A DNA stretch of 64,000 nt from Parus major. Its lineage: Eukaryota > Chordata > Aves > Passeriformes > Paridae. Below, in pieces: positions 1 to 11,965 of the stretch. The stretch is from positions 35,051,228 through 35,115,227 of the forward strand of contig NC_031799.1 of the NCBI RefSeq assembly GCF_001522545.3, written 5' to 3'. Position numbers and translations under genes: made by a program. The stretch's first letter is position 1; each line of letters starts with the position of its first letter. The notes beneath the pieces were generated by a model. The model did not search any database and was not told the DNA's origin. It saw only the letters and a list, made by a program, of their open reading frames with translations.

Positions 1-165
1 ACCTTTCCATGGAGGCTGTGACACAGGTTACTTATGAATGTGAAATGTGCTGCAATAAAGCCAGCCACATGAGCAAAATCTCCTTGGAACAGAGGGTGGT
101 AAGTGGGTTTGTGATAAGGTGGGGCCTGGCAAATGGACTACATCGGACCATTACCACTAACACCT
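1..165 (+). pseudogene. Endogenous retrovirus integrase remnant, 5'-truncated by the window edge
   Basis: Short broken piece of a retroviral pol gene, from the N-terminal zinc-binding part into the start of the catalytic core of integrase, the enzyme that joins proviral DNA to host DNA. In the frame starting at 9 there is a Cys-x-x-Cys pair (around 36-51) like the second half of an HHCC zinc finger. At 136-156 a different frame encodes the D-Y-I-G-P-L type signature that surrounds the first acidic residue of the core. The two parts lie in different frames, so at least one frameshift separates them, and the rest of pol is missing. The sequence passes directly into antisense CR1 at about 166. 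The copy is a fossil with no coding capacity. Assignment is from motif recognition; an ERVL-like source is likely but not proven. Confidence 0.5.
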
Positions 166-1065
166 TTTCTCTTGTAGGCTCCCTTCAGGAGAGGCTGCAA
201 TTAGGTCACCCTGAAGCTTTCTCTTTTCTAGGCTGAACAGTGATAATACTCTTAGCCTTTATTCATAGGAGAGGTGGTCTATTCCTCTGAAAATTTGGTG
301 TCCCTCTTCTGAACTCACTAAAACAGATCAATATTGGGGTTGCAGCAGAGCAGAGCAGAAGAGCAGAATCCCCTCCCTTGCAGTGCTGGCCATATTGTTT
401 TGGATGCAGCCCAGGACATGTTTGGTTTTCAGGGCTATAAGTGTTCATGTCTGGGTCATGTCCAGCCTCTCATCCACTGGCACCCCCAAGTCCTTCAGTC
501 CAGGGCTGCTTCTCATCTGTTCATCCCCTGTGTTGGTTTTTCCAACTTGGGTGCGGCACCTTGCACTTGGCCTTGTTACACTGCATGACATTTCTAATGA
601 ACCAAATCTAGAACTTTTCCAGGTCTCTAGATGACATCCTGTCCTTCAGGTGTGGCAACAGCACCACTCAGCTTGATGCCATCAGAAAATTTGCTGAGGG
701 TGCACTTGCTCTCTTTGACTGTGTCATTGGTGAATGTACTAAATAACACTGGTCCCAGTGCAGATACCTGAGGATCAGAGTTTGTCACTGATGTCTGCTG
801 GACTTTGGGCCATTGAGCGTGACCCCCTAGATGTGGCCATCCAACCCCTTACCCATCTAACAGGCACCCATCAAATCCATCTCTCTCTACTGCAGAGAAA
901 AAGATATTGTTGGAGAAGTGATGCTGGGTGTCCTGAATCATCTCCCTGTTCTCCCTGTGTCTTAGCACAGTTTCTAGGAGGATCTGTTCCAGGATCATCC
1001 CAGGCACAGAGGGGAGGCTGACAAGGTGGTAGTTACCAAGTCCTGTTGTGGCTAGTTTTACCCTG
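166..1065 (-). mobile_element. CR1 LINE fragment, antisense (end of reverse transcriptase ORF and start of 3' UTR)
   Basis: CR1 is the dominant avian non-LTR retrotransposon; its ORF2 encodes an endonuclease and reverse transcriptase. Read on the minus strand, this piece runs from the RT palm (about 1065) through the C-terminal region into the beginning of the 3' UTR (about 166). Recognisable landmarks are the antisense blocks for the segments reading 'GPVLF', 'CTLSKF' and 'TKLSGAV' (about 660-760), and the late-ORF block at about 340-600. The catalytic F-A-D-D stretch is degraded (reads F-S-D-G), so it is inactive. Compared with the remembered CR1 pattern, about 110 bp is missing near 918, between the blocks equivalent to 'gttggagaa' and 'gtgatgctgg'. 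The part from 635 is repeated at 4144. The CR1 3' terminus is absent; the left neighbour is the retroviral relic. Confidence 0.85.
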
Positions 1066-4018
1066 TAAATAAGACTCCTTTACATCCAGCAAATGCACTA
1101 GTTTCTGCTCCTCTCCAGGTTACCCTCTTGCAAGACTTTTTCTGGACTAAGCCTATTTATCCATGGTGATACTCCAGCATTCGTTTTGTTGTTTATTTTT
1201 GTTTATATTTCTTCTTTCATGTTGTGTGGTATAACTATAAGAATGTATTCAAGCTCTAGGCTGCGTACCTGATTGGTGATTAGTAAGGTCTGATCAAAAT
1301 CTTGCACTTAAGTACATTTAAATCTGAAATATTAAAAAGCCTGTTAGCTGGTAAACTTTATTGTTTCAGAATATTGCTGCTCTGTTCTTCAGAACTCAAG
1401 AGTATTTTCCTTGATAGTAGTGGACTGCAATATTTTTCTGCTCTCTGCACAAGCCACTCTTCAGTTTCTCTTTTCCTGATAAATGGTTAGAGTAGGAAAG
1501 CAGAGTCAGGTGTCTGATACGGAAAGTGAAGAACACACAAACAACTGAAAGAAAATTTATATGTGTATTCCACTCTTAATTCTGGTGGACAATGGAATAC
1601 ATTGGAATTAAGGTCTCTTTGTGTTTAGTCTGAATATTGAAAGTCTGTCCTGATAATATTTTTCTTCCTAAACCTGACCATATTTCTCTTAGGTAATTCT
1701 GAAAACTTCTGTTGATTTTCTAAAAAGAAATTTAATAATTGTTTAATAATAAATAATTGTTTAATAATAAATAAAATAAATTTAATATTTGTTTTGAGCT
1801 TCTACTTGCAGTTGTATATCCTTCCTGGGCTGGAGGTTTGCCACTTGCAACTGTGAATTAGTAATCTGGCATTCCATTTAGTAACAGTGAATTAGTGAAA
1901 ATTTGTCATGTATTCCAAATTTAAGCATCAGCATTGTTAATTAGAAAGTACCATGTTGCTCAAGAAAAAGAATAAACTTAATACCTAAAAAAAAAAAAAA
2001 CAAAAAAAACCACGAGGAAAAAGCCCCAAAACTGTGAGTGCTCTGGATCAATGATGCTTTGTAGTGTTCCTGTGCATGTATTAGGAAGATATACTTTCCT
2101 GGTGAAAGAGTTTTGTTAAGATACTATGGCTTATAATTCAGATCTAGCCACACTACCATCTTCATTTGTTGATCTGCATATTTTTAAAATACACAAATTA
2201 ATCACTGGTTAATCACTGGATTAACTAACTCTGCATTTTAGGGCCTTGGAAAAATCACAGTCTGTGCAAACTTCACATAATATTTGCCAAATTGTAATGA
2301 AGCTTTTAGAGTCATTGTAGATATTTGTGAATGGCTGTGCAACACATTACCACAGCAGAAAACTGTCGTACCTATCTGCAGCCCTACTTTGAAGAAAGTA
2401 ATTCCCTCTGTATAACATATAACACTAAACCCTGTGATTCTTCTCCATTTGTTTCTACTCCGATGGAAACCCCTACCTTTACATTCTTTCTCCCCAGTCC
2501 ATTTCTTAATTGTGACAAACAATGTGTTTGTTATATATCAGATAACATGGATATGAAATCAGTGTATGTTGTGGCAGACTTGCATTGACTGAATCATTTC
2601 TGTAAGTGCTTAGCACCTCAGATAAAGGTATAATCATGTCGTGAACATCTCCAACCTTAAAATTTCCTTGCATTCTAAGGAAAAAAAATGGAAAGAAAAT
2701 GAAAGATTAGCATTTCTGATTTCTAGGGTTGCACATTTCATCTAAATGCAGTAAGTTAGACTGCATAGCTATTTTTCAGGTACAATTTCAGAAAAATTCC
2801 ATTTTAAAATTACTAATAGGAGTAAAATTATTCCTGGAGTTTAAAATGTAAGAAAAATAATCATGGTTATACTGTTATTGACAGTATTATCTTTTAAGGT
2901 TTCCTTCAGATATTCTTGAACCTTCATTCTGAGAAGTGAACAGCTTTGTAGATATGAATTCTATTACTGCTGTACTGTTTCTAATACATTTTTTAGCAGC
3001 TAAATGTCTTTGTACCACTAAACAATACCTACTTGCAAGTGAAAAGGGAACAAAAGCTCATAAAATTGCAATAAAATATTTATTCCTCTTGAGCAATAAG
3101 ATTAATTTTATCACTCAAGATTTATGACCCTGGAAATTTTTTGCTGGATATTTAATATATCAAAATAGCAGAACAAGGAGTCTGAGTAAGGGAATGCTTT
3201 GTGAAACTTGTGATTTACCGAAGAGAACAGATTTTGGGTTTTTTTGTAAGACTTAATAAAACAGCAACAAAATTGAATTAGCTTGGCATAAAGTTTAATT
3301 GCCTGATGAAAATTTGATAGTACTATTGTGTTACAGCCTATGTATAACACACTTCAAAGTTGTCTTTTTTTCTAGGCTGATTAGAGACTGGGCTCTGCTT
3401 CATAAAAAGGGCAAAGTCTATGGGCTTTATAAAAGTGGAAATTCATATATATATGTAATTAGATTTGCATTTGATTTCTCTTGACTGCTTTTCAGACCTA
3501 AAATTTGGGAAAAATCCCATCTATGATAATACAGATAGATTTCAATGAATTATTGTATGTTCATGACTTATATGCACTTTAAATTGAAACAATCAGAAAG
3601 ATCTTCTTTTTTAAAAACCATCAAATAAGTCAGAAAAAAATTAAGCGGTTTTGGGATGAGTATGCATTTCTATTTGTGCTATGTGGTAATTCCACAGAAA
3701 AGTATAAGCATAAAATATAATTTTCTGGTAAATCACATGATTATATCTATTTTTATAGTCCAGTTGATACTGTATAAAATATAGAATAAATATTTCACAA
3801 AAATATCACTATTATCTTTCACCATTTTTCTAAATTTAATAGTTTCTGGTGAAAAGAGCTTTTTGTTTCATTTAATGTTGTGGAAAGCACAAGATTATTG
3901 ATTGTAAGATTTTTCCTCACTTTTCCCCAAACAATTTTCTTTAATACTAAAATGACCCAGAAGAGGAAAAGTATTGAAAGAAAAAAATAAATATGACCTT
4001 GTTTTGTTGTCATAAATT
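1066..4018. other. AT-rich unique sequence inside duplication copy 1; no gene seen
   Basis: No coding frame beyond about 95 codons, and none with a recognisable motif. Contents are ordinary AT-rich non-coding DNA. There is an 18-19 bp A/T-rich direct repeat near 1730-1785 and an A-rich tract at 1987-2010. The same content recurs at 4575-7527. Confidence 0.7.
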
Positions 4019-4025
4019 ATGAGGC

Positions 4026-4045
4026 AAAAAAAAAAAAAAAAAAAA
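4026..4045. repeat. Poly(A) run (20 A), copy 1
   Basis: Homopolymer of 20 A followed by GCC. The equivalent run in copy 2 (7535-7555) has 21 A followed by GC. This is the only difference noticed between the copies and is what sequencing slippage or allelic variation would give. Confidence 0.9.
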
Positions 4046-4142
4046 GCCACACAAGTCATACTGAAAGCATGTGTGCTGGACAAGATCACTATGTTCTTTT
4101 GCTCTGCTTGGGGTATTGAGGTGCTGCTTCTCATTTCTAACT

Positions 4143-4143
4143 N
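4143..4143. other. Single-N assembly join between the two duplicate copies
   Basis: One undetermined base lies exactly at the boundary between copy 1 and copy 2. A minimum-length gap placed between two contigs whose ends are identical is the usual trace of an unresolved overlap in a short-read scaffold. Confidence 0.9.
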
Positions 4144-4574
4144 CATCCTGTCCTTCAGGTGTGGCAACAGCACCACTCAGCTTGATGCCATCAGAAAATT
4201 TGCTGAGGGTGCACTTGCTCTCTTTGACTGTGTCATTGGTGAATGTACTAAATAACACTGGTCCCAGTGCAGATACCTGAGGATCAGAGTTTGTCACTGA
4301 TGTCTGCTGGACTTTGGGCCATTGAGCGTGACCCCCTAGATGTGGCCATCCAACCCCTTACCCATCTAACAGGCACCCATCAAATCCATCTCTCTCTACT
4401 GCAGAGAAAAAGATATTGTTGGAGAAGTGATGCTGGGTGTCCTGAATCATCTCCCTGTTCTCCCTGTGTCTTAGCACAGTTTCTAGGAGGATCTGTTCCA
4501 GGATCATCCCAGGCACAGAGGGGAGGCTGACAAGGTGGTAGTTACCAAGTCCTGTTGTGGCTAGTTTTACCCTG
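4144..4574 (-). mobile_element. CR1 LINE fragment, antisense, second copy (truncated at the N)
   Basis: Same RT-palm segment as 635-1065, including the same internal deletion (near 4427) and the same degraded catalytic stretch. It lacks the late-ORF and 3' UTR part that copy 1 has on its left. Sharing these private scars shows it is a copy of the same insertion, not an independent CR1. Confidence 0.85.
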
Positions 4575-7500
4575 TAAATAAGACTCCTTTACATCCAGCA
4601 AATGCACTAGTTTCTGCTCCTCTCCAGGTTACCCTCTTGCAAGACTTTTTCTGGACTAAGCCTATTTATCCATGGTGATACTCCAGCATTCGTTTTGTTG
4701 TTTATTTTTGTTTATATTTCTTCTTTCATGTTGTGTGGTATAACTATAAGAATGTATTCAAGCTCTAGGCTGCGTACCTGATTGGTGATTAGTAAGGTCT
4801 GATCAAAATCTTGCACTTAAGTACATTTAAATCTGAAATATTAAAAAGCCTGTTAGCTGGTAAACTTTATTGTTTCAGAATATTGCTGCTCTGTTCTTCA
4901 GAACTCAAGAGTATTTTCCTTGATAGTAGTGGACTGCAATATTTTTCTGCTCTCTGCACAAGCCACTCTTCAGTTTCTCTTTTCCTGATAAATGGTTAGA
5001 GTAGGAAAGCAGAGTCAGGTGTCTGATACGGAAAGTGAAGAACACACAAACAACTGAAAGAAAATTTATATGTGTATTCCACTCTTAATTCTGGTGGACA
5101 ATGGAATACATTGGAATTAAGGTCTCTTTGTGTTTAGTCTGAATATTGAAAGTCTGTCCTGATAATATTTTTCTTCCTAAACCTGACCATATTTCTCTTA
5201 GGTAATTCTGAAAACTTCTGTTGATTTTCTAAAAAGAAATTTAATAATTGTTTAATAATAAATAATTGTTTAATAATAAATAAAATAAATTTAATATTTG
5301 TTTTGAGCTTCTACTTGCAGTTGTATATCCTTCCTGGGCTGGAGGTTTGCCACTTGCAACTGTGAATTAGTAATCTGGCATTCCATTTAGTAACAGTGAA
5401 TTAGTGAAAATTTGTCATGTATTCCAAATTTAAGCATCAGCATTGTTAATTAGAAAGTACCATGTTGCTCAAGAAAAAGAATAAACTTAATACCTAAAAA
5501 AAAAAAAAACAAAAAAAACCACGAGGAAAAAGCCCCAAAACTGTGAGTGCTCTGGATCAATGATGCTTTGTAGTGTTCCTGTGCATGTATTAGGAAGATA
5601 TACTTTCCTGGTGAAAGAGTTTTGTTAAGATACTATGGCTTATAATTCAGATCTAGCCACACTACCATCTTCATTTGTTGATCTGCATATTTTTAAAATA
5701 CACAAATTAATCACTGGTTAATCACTGGATTAACTAACTCTGCATTTTAGGGCCTTGGAAAAATCACAGTCTGTGCAAACTTCACATAATATTTGCCAAA
5801 TTGTAATGAAGCTTTTAGAGTCATTGTAGATATTTGTGAATGGCTGTGCAACACATTACCACAGCAGAAAACTGTCGTACCTATCTGCAGCCCTACTTTG
5901 AAGAAAGTAATTCCCTCTGTATAACATATAACACTAAACCCTGTGATTCTTCTCCATTTGTTTCTACTCCGATGGAAACCCCTACCTTTACATTCTTTCT
6001 CCCCAGTCCATTTCTTAATTGTGACAAACAATGTGTTTGTTATATATCAGATAACATGGATATGAAATCAGTGTATGTTGTGGCAGACTTGCATTGACTG
6101 AATCATTTCTGTAAGTGCTTAGCACCTCAGATAAAGGTATAATCATGTCGTGAACATCTCCAACCTTAAAATTTCCTTGCATTCTAAGGAAAAAAAATGG
6201 AAAGAAAATGAAAGATTAGCATTTCTGATTTCTAGGGTTGCACATTTCATCTAAATGCAGTAAGTTAGACTGCATAGCTATTTTTCAGGTACAATTTCAG
6301 AAAAATTCCATTTTAAAATTACTAATAGGAGTAAAATTATTCCTGGAGTTTAAAATGTAAGAAAAATAATCATGGTTATACTGTTATTGACAGTATTATC
6401 TTTTAAGGTTTCCTTCAGATATTCTTGAACCTTCATTCTGAGAAGTGAACAGCTTTGTAGATATGAATTCTATTACTGCTGTACTGTTTCTAATACATTT
6501 TTTAGCAGCTAAATGTCTTTGTACCACTAAACAATACCTACTTGCAAGTGAAAAGGGAACAAAAGCTCATAAAATTGCAATAAAATATTTATTCCTCTTG
6601 AGCAATAAGATTAATTTTATCACTCAAGATTTATGACCCTGGAAATTTTTTGCTGGATATTTAATATATCAAAATAGCAGAACAAGGAGTCTGAGTAAGG
6701 GAATGCTTTGTGAAACTTGTGATTTACCGAAGAGAACAGATTTTGGGTTTTTTTGTAAGACTTAATAAAACAGCAACAAAATTGAATTAGCTTGGCATAA
6801 AGTTTAATTGCCTGATGAAAATTTGATAGTACTATTGTGTTACAGCCTATGTATAACACACTTCAAAGTTGTCTTTTTTTCTAGGCTGATTAGAGACTGG
6901 GCTCTGCTTCATAAAAAGGGCAAAGTCTATGGGCTTTATAAAAGTGGAAATTCATATATATATGTAATTAGATTTGCATTTGATTTCTCTTGACTGCTTT
7001 TCAGACCTAAAATTTGGGAAAAATCCCATCTATGATAATACAGATAGATTTCAATGAATTATTGTATGTTCATGACTTATATGCACTTTAAATTGAAACA
7101 ATCAGAAAGATCTTCTTTTTTAAAAACCATCAAATAAGTCAGAAAAAAATTAAGCGGTTTTGGGATGAGTATGCATTTCTATTTGTGCTATGTGGTAATT
7201 CCACAGAAAAGTATAAGCATAAAATATAATTTTCTGGTAAATCACATGATTATATCTATTTTTATAGTCCAGTTGATACTGTATAAAATATAGAATAAAT
7301 ATTTCACAAAAATATCACTATTATCTTTCACCATTTTTCTAAATTTAATAGTTTCTGGTGAAAAGAGCTTTTTGTTTCATTTAATGTTGTGGAAAGCACA
7401 AGATTATTGATTGTAAGATTTTTCCTCACTTTTCCCCAAACAATTTTCTTTAATACTAAAATGACCCAGAAGAGGAAAAGTATTGAAAGAAAAAAATAAA

Positions 7501-7651
7501 TATGACCTTGTTTTGTTGTCATAAATTATGAGGCAAAAAAAAAAAAAAAAAAAAAGCACACAAGTCATACTGAAAGCATGTGTGCTGGACAAGATCACTA
7601 TGTTCTTTTGCTCTGCTTGGGGTATTGAGGTGCTGCTTCTCATTTCTAACT
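4144..7651. repeat. Direct duplication, copy 2
   Basis: Near-identical to 635-4142. Its right end passes into unique sequence at 7652 ('ttgtgttcag'), while copy 1 ends at the N. Its left end begins inside the CR1 relic without the CR1 3' part that copy 1 retains on its left. Confidence 0.95.
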
Positions 7652-10600
7652 TTGTGTTCAGAGGTTGTATTGGTACTGGAAAGCTACAGAGTGTTAAATC
7701 CGGTGCAGACTAAGTCACCATAAAAGTCTTAGCCAATAAATCACACTGTTTCAGGAAGATAAAAATCTCTGCTGCAATTTTAGGATGTCAAAACTTGCTC
7801 CATAAACAACAAATTCATAGGTGGAAATTCTAATGCACTCTTTTCTATCGCTTTAATAGGCTGGGTATGTGCAGATTATTAACTGAGAAGCAGCTGCAAA
7901 ATACGAGTAGAACTCTTTTACAATTGAGAAGAGCTAAATTTTAAGACCATTATAAATGTTTAAAAGTGAAGGACTGAAAGTTAAAAATGGCAAATCATAT
8001 CTAAGGGATAAAACATATTTATTGAGTGAAGTAACTCTGTACTTCCTCAATATTATATTTACTATTATGCATGGACAACTGACATTGGAGATTTTAAGGT
8101 CTCACCAGGAAAATGCTGAGGTTTTAGTCAGTTCTTCCTTTTCCTATTTTAATAGGATTTAAAGCAATGGCAGGTGAAAGGTTGCTGAAACAATAGATTC
8201 TTTGTGACATATTTATTGATGTAATGCATATAATTGGTAGATTCAAATTAAAGAATTAGAAGCCTACAGCCCGAGGGCACTGGATTAGGAGGAACCTTAA
8301 AGCCTTTATTTTTTCCTCCTGGAATTGTTCAGAAGGCATGCTTAATTAGCATAAAATGCATTAGAAGCAATTAAACAAAGTTGAGGTCGACAAATTAACC
8401 TCTTTTTAAAAAATTTAAATATGACTCCTTAATTTTAGAAAGACAGCAGCTCAGTGAAAATGACACAAAATTTAAGTAGTGTGTTCAGATATTGTTGGAA
8501 TAAAACTGCACTCTACCGTGTCTATGTCAAGCATAATATTATTAGGTTCACCTAAAAAGATCTAACTTTATCAGGACTGCAACTCTGACTTAATTTTTAA
8601 ATGAACCTAAAGCCATTAAATTTTGTGCTAAGAAAAACTATTACTTAACCTTTATTAAGTGATTCTCCCTGTTGAAATTTTTGTTCAGTGAAAAAAAAAT
8701 AGACATTTAAATACTTATTGTGTTTCCTAAGATTGTATCATGCACATCAACAGCAAGGTTAAGAGTCTATTCTTCCTGAACTGTAGGCTCTTTGAGTGCC
8801 TTTCCCCTATGTGAAGAAATTTTCTGAAAGCTTAGCAATTAAAAATTGCTGTATCCTTAAAATTCTTAACTCATGCCCTGAAATATAATCTCATTCAATG
8901 ATGTATACATGAAAGCCCATGGTTCAATTACCAGAGACATTAAGTATAATTTACAGTATAGACTTGACACTTAGAAAATTTCCTTAGTGATGTCTTCAGG
9001 TGGATGACTGGAAATAAAATAAACAAGAGAGAAAGCAATTGATTCTACAAAAATAATCTTCCCCACCATAACAGAGATGATTGACATGATTGCCTCCAAA
9101 GATATGTCTGGCAAGGTAAAAGTCAACACAAGAAACATGTCTTCTGCAGATGTGTGGACAAATATTAAAAGGGATTAGTTGTCTCTTTTTTCAGTTGTTG
9201 TTTCCCAGCAGATGTTCCAAAGCAGAAGTCATCACAGAAAATTTTATGTATAGGGCCACCAGCGACAGGTTTAGAATTCCTTGTCCTCAGTGAGCAGAAT
9301 AGAATTGAAAATGTATGGCAAACTAGCCAGGGTCACCGAGAGCTGCCAGTGGTGCTCTTAGTCAAAAGTCCTACTGAAATATGTTTGTATCAAAAAAGCT
9401 TTTCCTCAAATTGAGCATGGTTTAATGGTTTTCTCAGGTGTGTTCTATCTAGGATTACGGGAATATACTTCAGAGTATCACAGTTTCTTCCAATCAAATG
9501 CAGTTATTTTCTTGTGTGTTATCTGAGCAGTTACATTCTGTCTGAGGTACAGTGTCTCACCGTTACGGTGGTAGTTCAAGTACTGTAGTGTCTGCTTCCT
9601 TCTCTGTAACGTCAAGTGAGCGCGCAGCCTATGTCACTCTTGGTAAAACACAGCATTCCCTCTGCCTCAACTGTTGCACTTCCTCTAGGCACTGTAGGTA
9701 GTCAAACAGACCACGAAATGGAATCATTCAACATTTTAAAATAGAACTATCCTGTGGATAGTCTCTGCATTTTCATACCACTCTCGATTTAAAAATACCT
9801 CCCCGCATAAGTACTTGATTTTCTCGTGGGCTGGATATTCCAAAATCAAAGAGAAATATAGGCTAGAATAACCTAGTGTACTATTAAAAATGATAGGGTA
9901 ATGTTAAGTAATTGAATATGTGGTGGAAGACATAAGGAGTGTTTAGCCATAGCATTTCACTGTGATGGAAAATAAACCTGAATTATCTCAAATGTCTCAA
10001 AACATTGGAAAAGTTAAGAAAAATCATTGACAGGATGATAGATTAGATAATTAGAACATCCTTTTTGCCACTAATTTCTCAGTAGCAGACAATGAGTATA
10101 GTCTGTCTGTTAATAACTTACAATCCTGCCTATTTTAATCATGTATATGACAGTTCTTATCTCCTCAGATAACAGCACTCCTGTGTATTTAAGAAATATA
10201 TCCAGCAGAAGGCTGACCAAACACATCAACACAATTTAGAAACTAAGTATTCGTCCTAGGAACTGGAGCATTATGGGGTTTTTTTTAAGTAGAGACAAGT
10301 AAAATGATGATATAAAACTACCACTGAAGAATTTAGATTTCTGTAAAAAACTAATTTTTCTATTGAAACCTCAATTATGAATCTTTAGTTTAAAATTATG
10401 TTTGTTGCAATGTCTTCTATTTGTTCCTGTATAGGATGACAAACTGTCATCATAATTGTATTTAAAACCTGATAGGAACTGCAAAATAAGCCCTGGTGGA
10501 GACAGCTGGATCAGCAGTTTGCAGGTCACAAATACTACAATTTTAAAGCAGATAAAGTAAGGAAAAGAGGTTTTGGATATTTATAACTTCTTAACCTTTC

Positions 10601-10718
10601 ATCTGAAGCAGCTTTTGTAAAACCACATTTCTGCATGGAAAGTAAAAAAAAAGATGAATGAAAAACAATCTTTATTTTTGACTTAGATATTAGTTTTACT
10701 TACCAATCAATGCTTAAC
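7652..10718. other. Unique AT-rich DNA; no gene seen
   Basis: No recognisable coding region, RNA gene or young transposon. The part around 8250-8450, with several TAATTA/TTAATTAGC-type homeodomain-like words, could be a conserved non-coding element, but that needs a cross-species alignment. A phrase near 8780-8800 resembles the tails of ancient SINE/L2 elements, too weakly to call. Confidence 0.6.
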
Positions 10719-10722
10719 AATA

Positions 10723-10790
<68 letters not shown>

Positions 10791-10792
10791 TA
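10719..10792. repeat. (AAT)n microsatellite
   Basis: About 74 bp of AAT/ATA trinucleotide repeats with one interruption (AATAATAGTAAT) near its left end. The long uninterrupted part suggests it is polymorphic in length. Confidence 0.95.
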
Positions 10793-11840
10793 TAAGTCCT
10801 TGCAAACTAGAAGCTATTTTTTGTAGCAGTATTACAATGTTGTTATAGTATTAAGATTTAATAGTCCAAAATAGCCATTTCTCAAACTGCATGGTCATAT
10901 GACCTAACATGGTTCATCCTGTAGAAATCGATTTTCAAAGTATCTTGAACATCATAAAAAAGCCCTGAAGTGCCATAATCTCCAATTTTTTCTTTATCAA
11001 ACTATGATGCAATATGAGCTCTGCTTTATCTTTGACTGTTTATTAGATCTTTAAAAAGCCTTGTGTAAGTACTCCTCCACAAACTTGAAACTTACTTGAA
11101 ATATATTTTTTTTCAATCATAGTATTGGATTCACAACATGGAGGTATGAAAATTAATTTATTGATTAAAAGTTTCAAAATTTTTCAGTTAGCACAACATT
11201 TTAACCCCTTTATGCAACACTCTGAAACAGATGCACACAGAGAAAGGGGCTGTATGGGAGTGGCAAAACAATTTTGAATTTTCCCCTTGAAAGATGATGT
11301 GTGGCTGTTTGACCAGTTAAGTTCACTGGATGGTCCAAGGACTACTGACTATTTTCTGATGAAATGTTGGCTTCAGAAGTCTGATGGCCTGTAGCACATC
11401 TGCCTAGTTCCAAGGAATACTGCGTCTGTACTAAACCAGTCTTAAGGTAGGAGTAGGTAGGTCAAATGATTAACAACTTTGGTTTTGTAAATATAATTTA
11501 TGATAATTGAACCAGATCATAAAATTATATTAACAAAAATAAGATTTATAATTACACAAATTCTTTCACTGAGAAAATGATGCAATCAGTAATAATAATT
11601 TGAGGACATTTACTGCCTGCTGAACACTAAGTGCATGTTCACAGCAGACACGTTGAGAAGACCAATTGGAAGGTTTCCAAATAGATTCTTATGGTCTGTC
11701 ATATCACTAATTCACAAATTAAATTACTGCTGAAGAGGAATATGGTATAATATTTCAGAACAACTTCAAAGACAGTTACAGCCAATTGTGTCTGTGATTT
11801 ACACATCAAAGTAGTAGTACTAAAAATACTTAGTTATGCA
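10793..11840. other. Unique AT-rich DNA; nothing recognised
   Basis: No open frame over 60 codons and no repeat family recognised. Confidence 0.6.
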
Positions 11841-11844
11841 TAGC

Positions 11845-11965
11845 ACTTTGATCCTCGGGTCATGGTGCACTTGTCAAAGGTGGGTAAATATTACTTTTCC
11901 CATTTTACTGCTGAGGATACTGATTTCCTCAGGGTGCTCAGTAAAACAAAGTAAAATTGCAAATT
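11845..11965 (+). mobile_element. Possible ancient MIR/L2-like relic
   Basis: Contains an eroded version of the phrase typical of MIR and L2 3' regions: a 'gtaaatattacttttcccattttac' type block followed by a 'gaggatactgat' block. Such relics are shared across amniotes. Similarity is by eye over about 60 bases, so the family and ends are uncertain. Confidence 0.4.

Larger units (their letters stand above)
635..4142. repeat. Direct duplication, copy 1 (unit 3,509 bp including the N)
   Basis: Copy 1 matches 4144-7651 at a constant offset of 3,509 in every stretch compared, including A14 and AT-rich tracts that normally vary. The only difference noticed is at the long A-run near the right end: 20 A then GCC (4026-4048) versus 21 A then GC (7535-7557). 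The left boundary falls inside the CR1 relic; the right boundary is the single N at 4143. Confidence 0.95.

Noticed and set aside
9..236. 75-codon frame as an intact small gene
   Set aside because: It runs from a retroviral integrase relic into antisense CR1; a chimera of two dead elements, not a gene.
635..7651. Repeated frames in both copies as evidence of a duplicated gene family
   Set aside because: The frames recur only because the whole 3.5-kb segment is duplicated; none has coding features.
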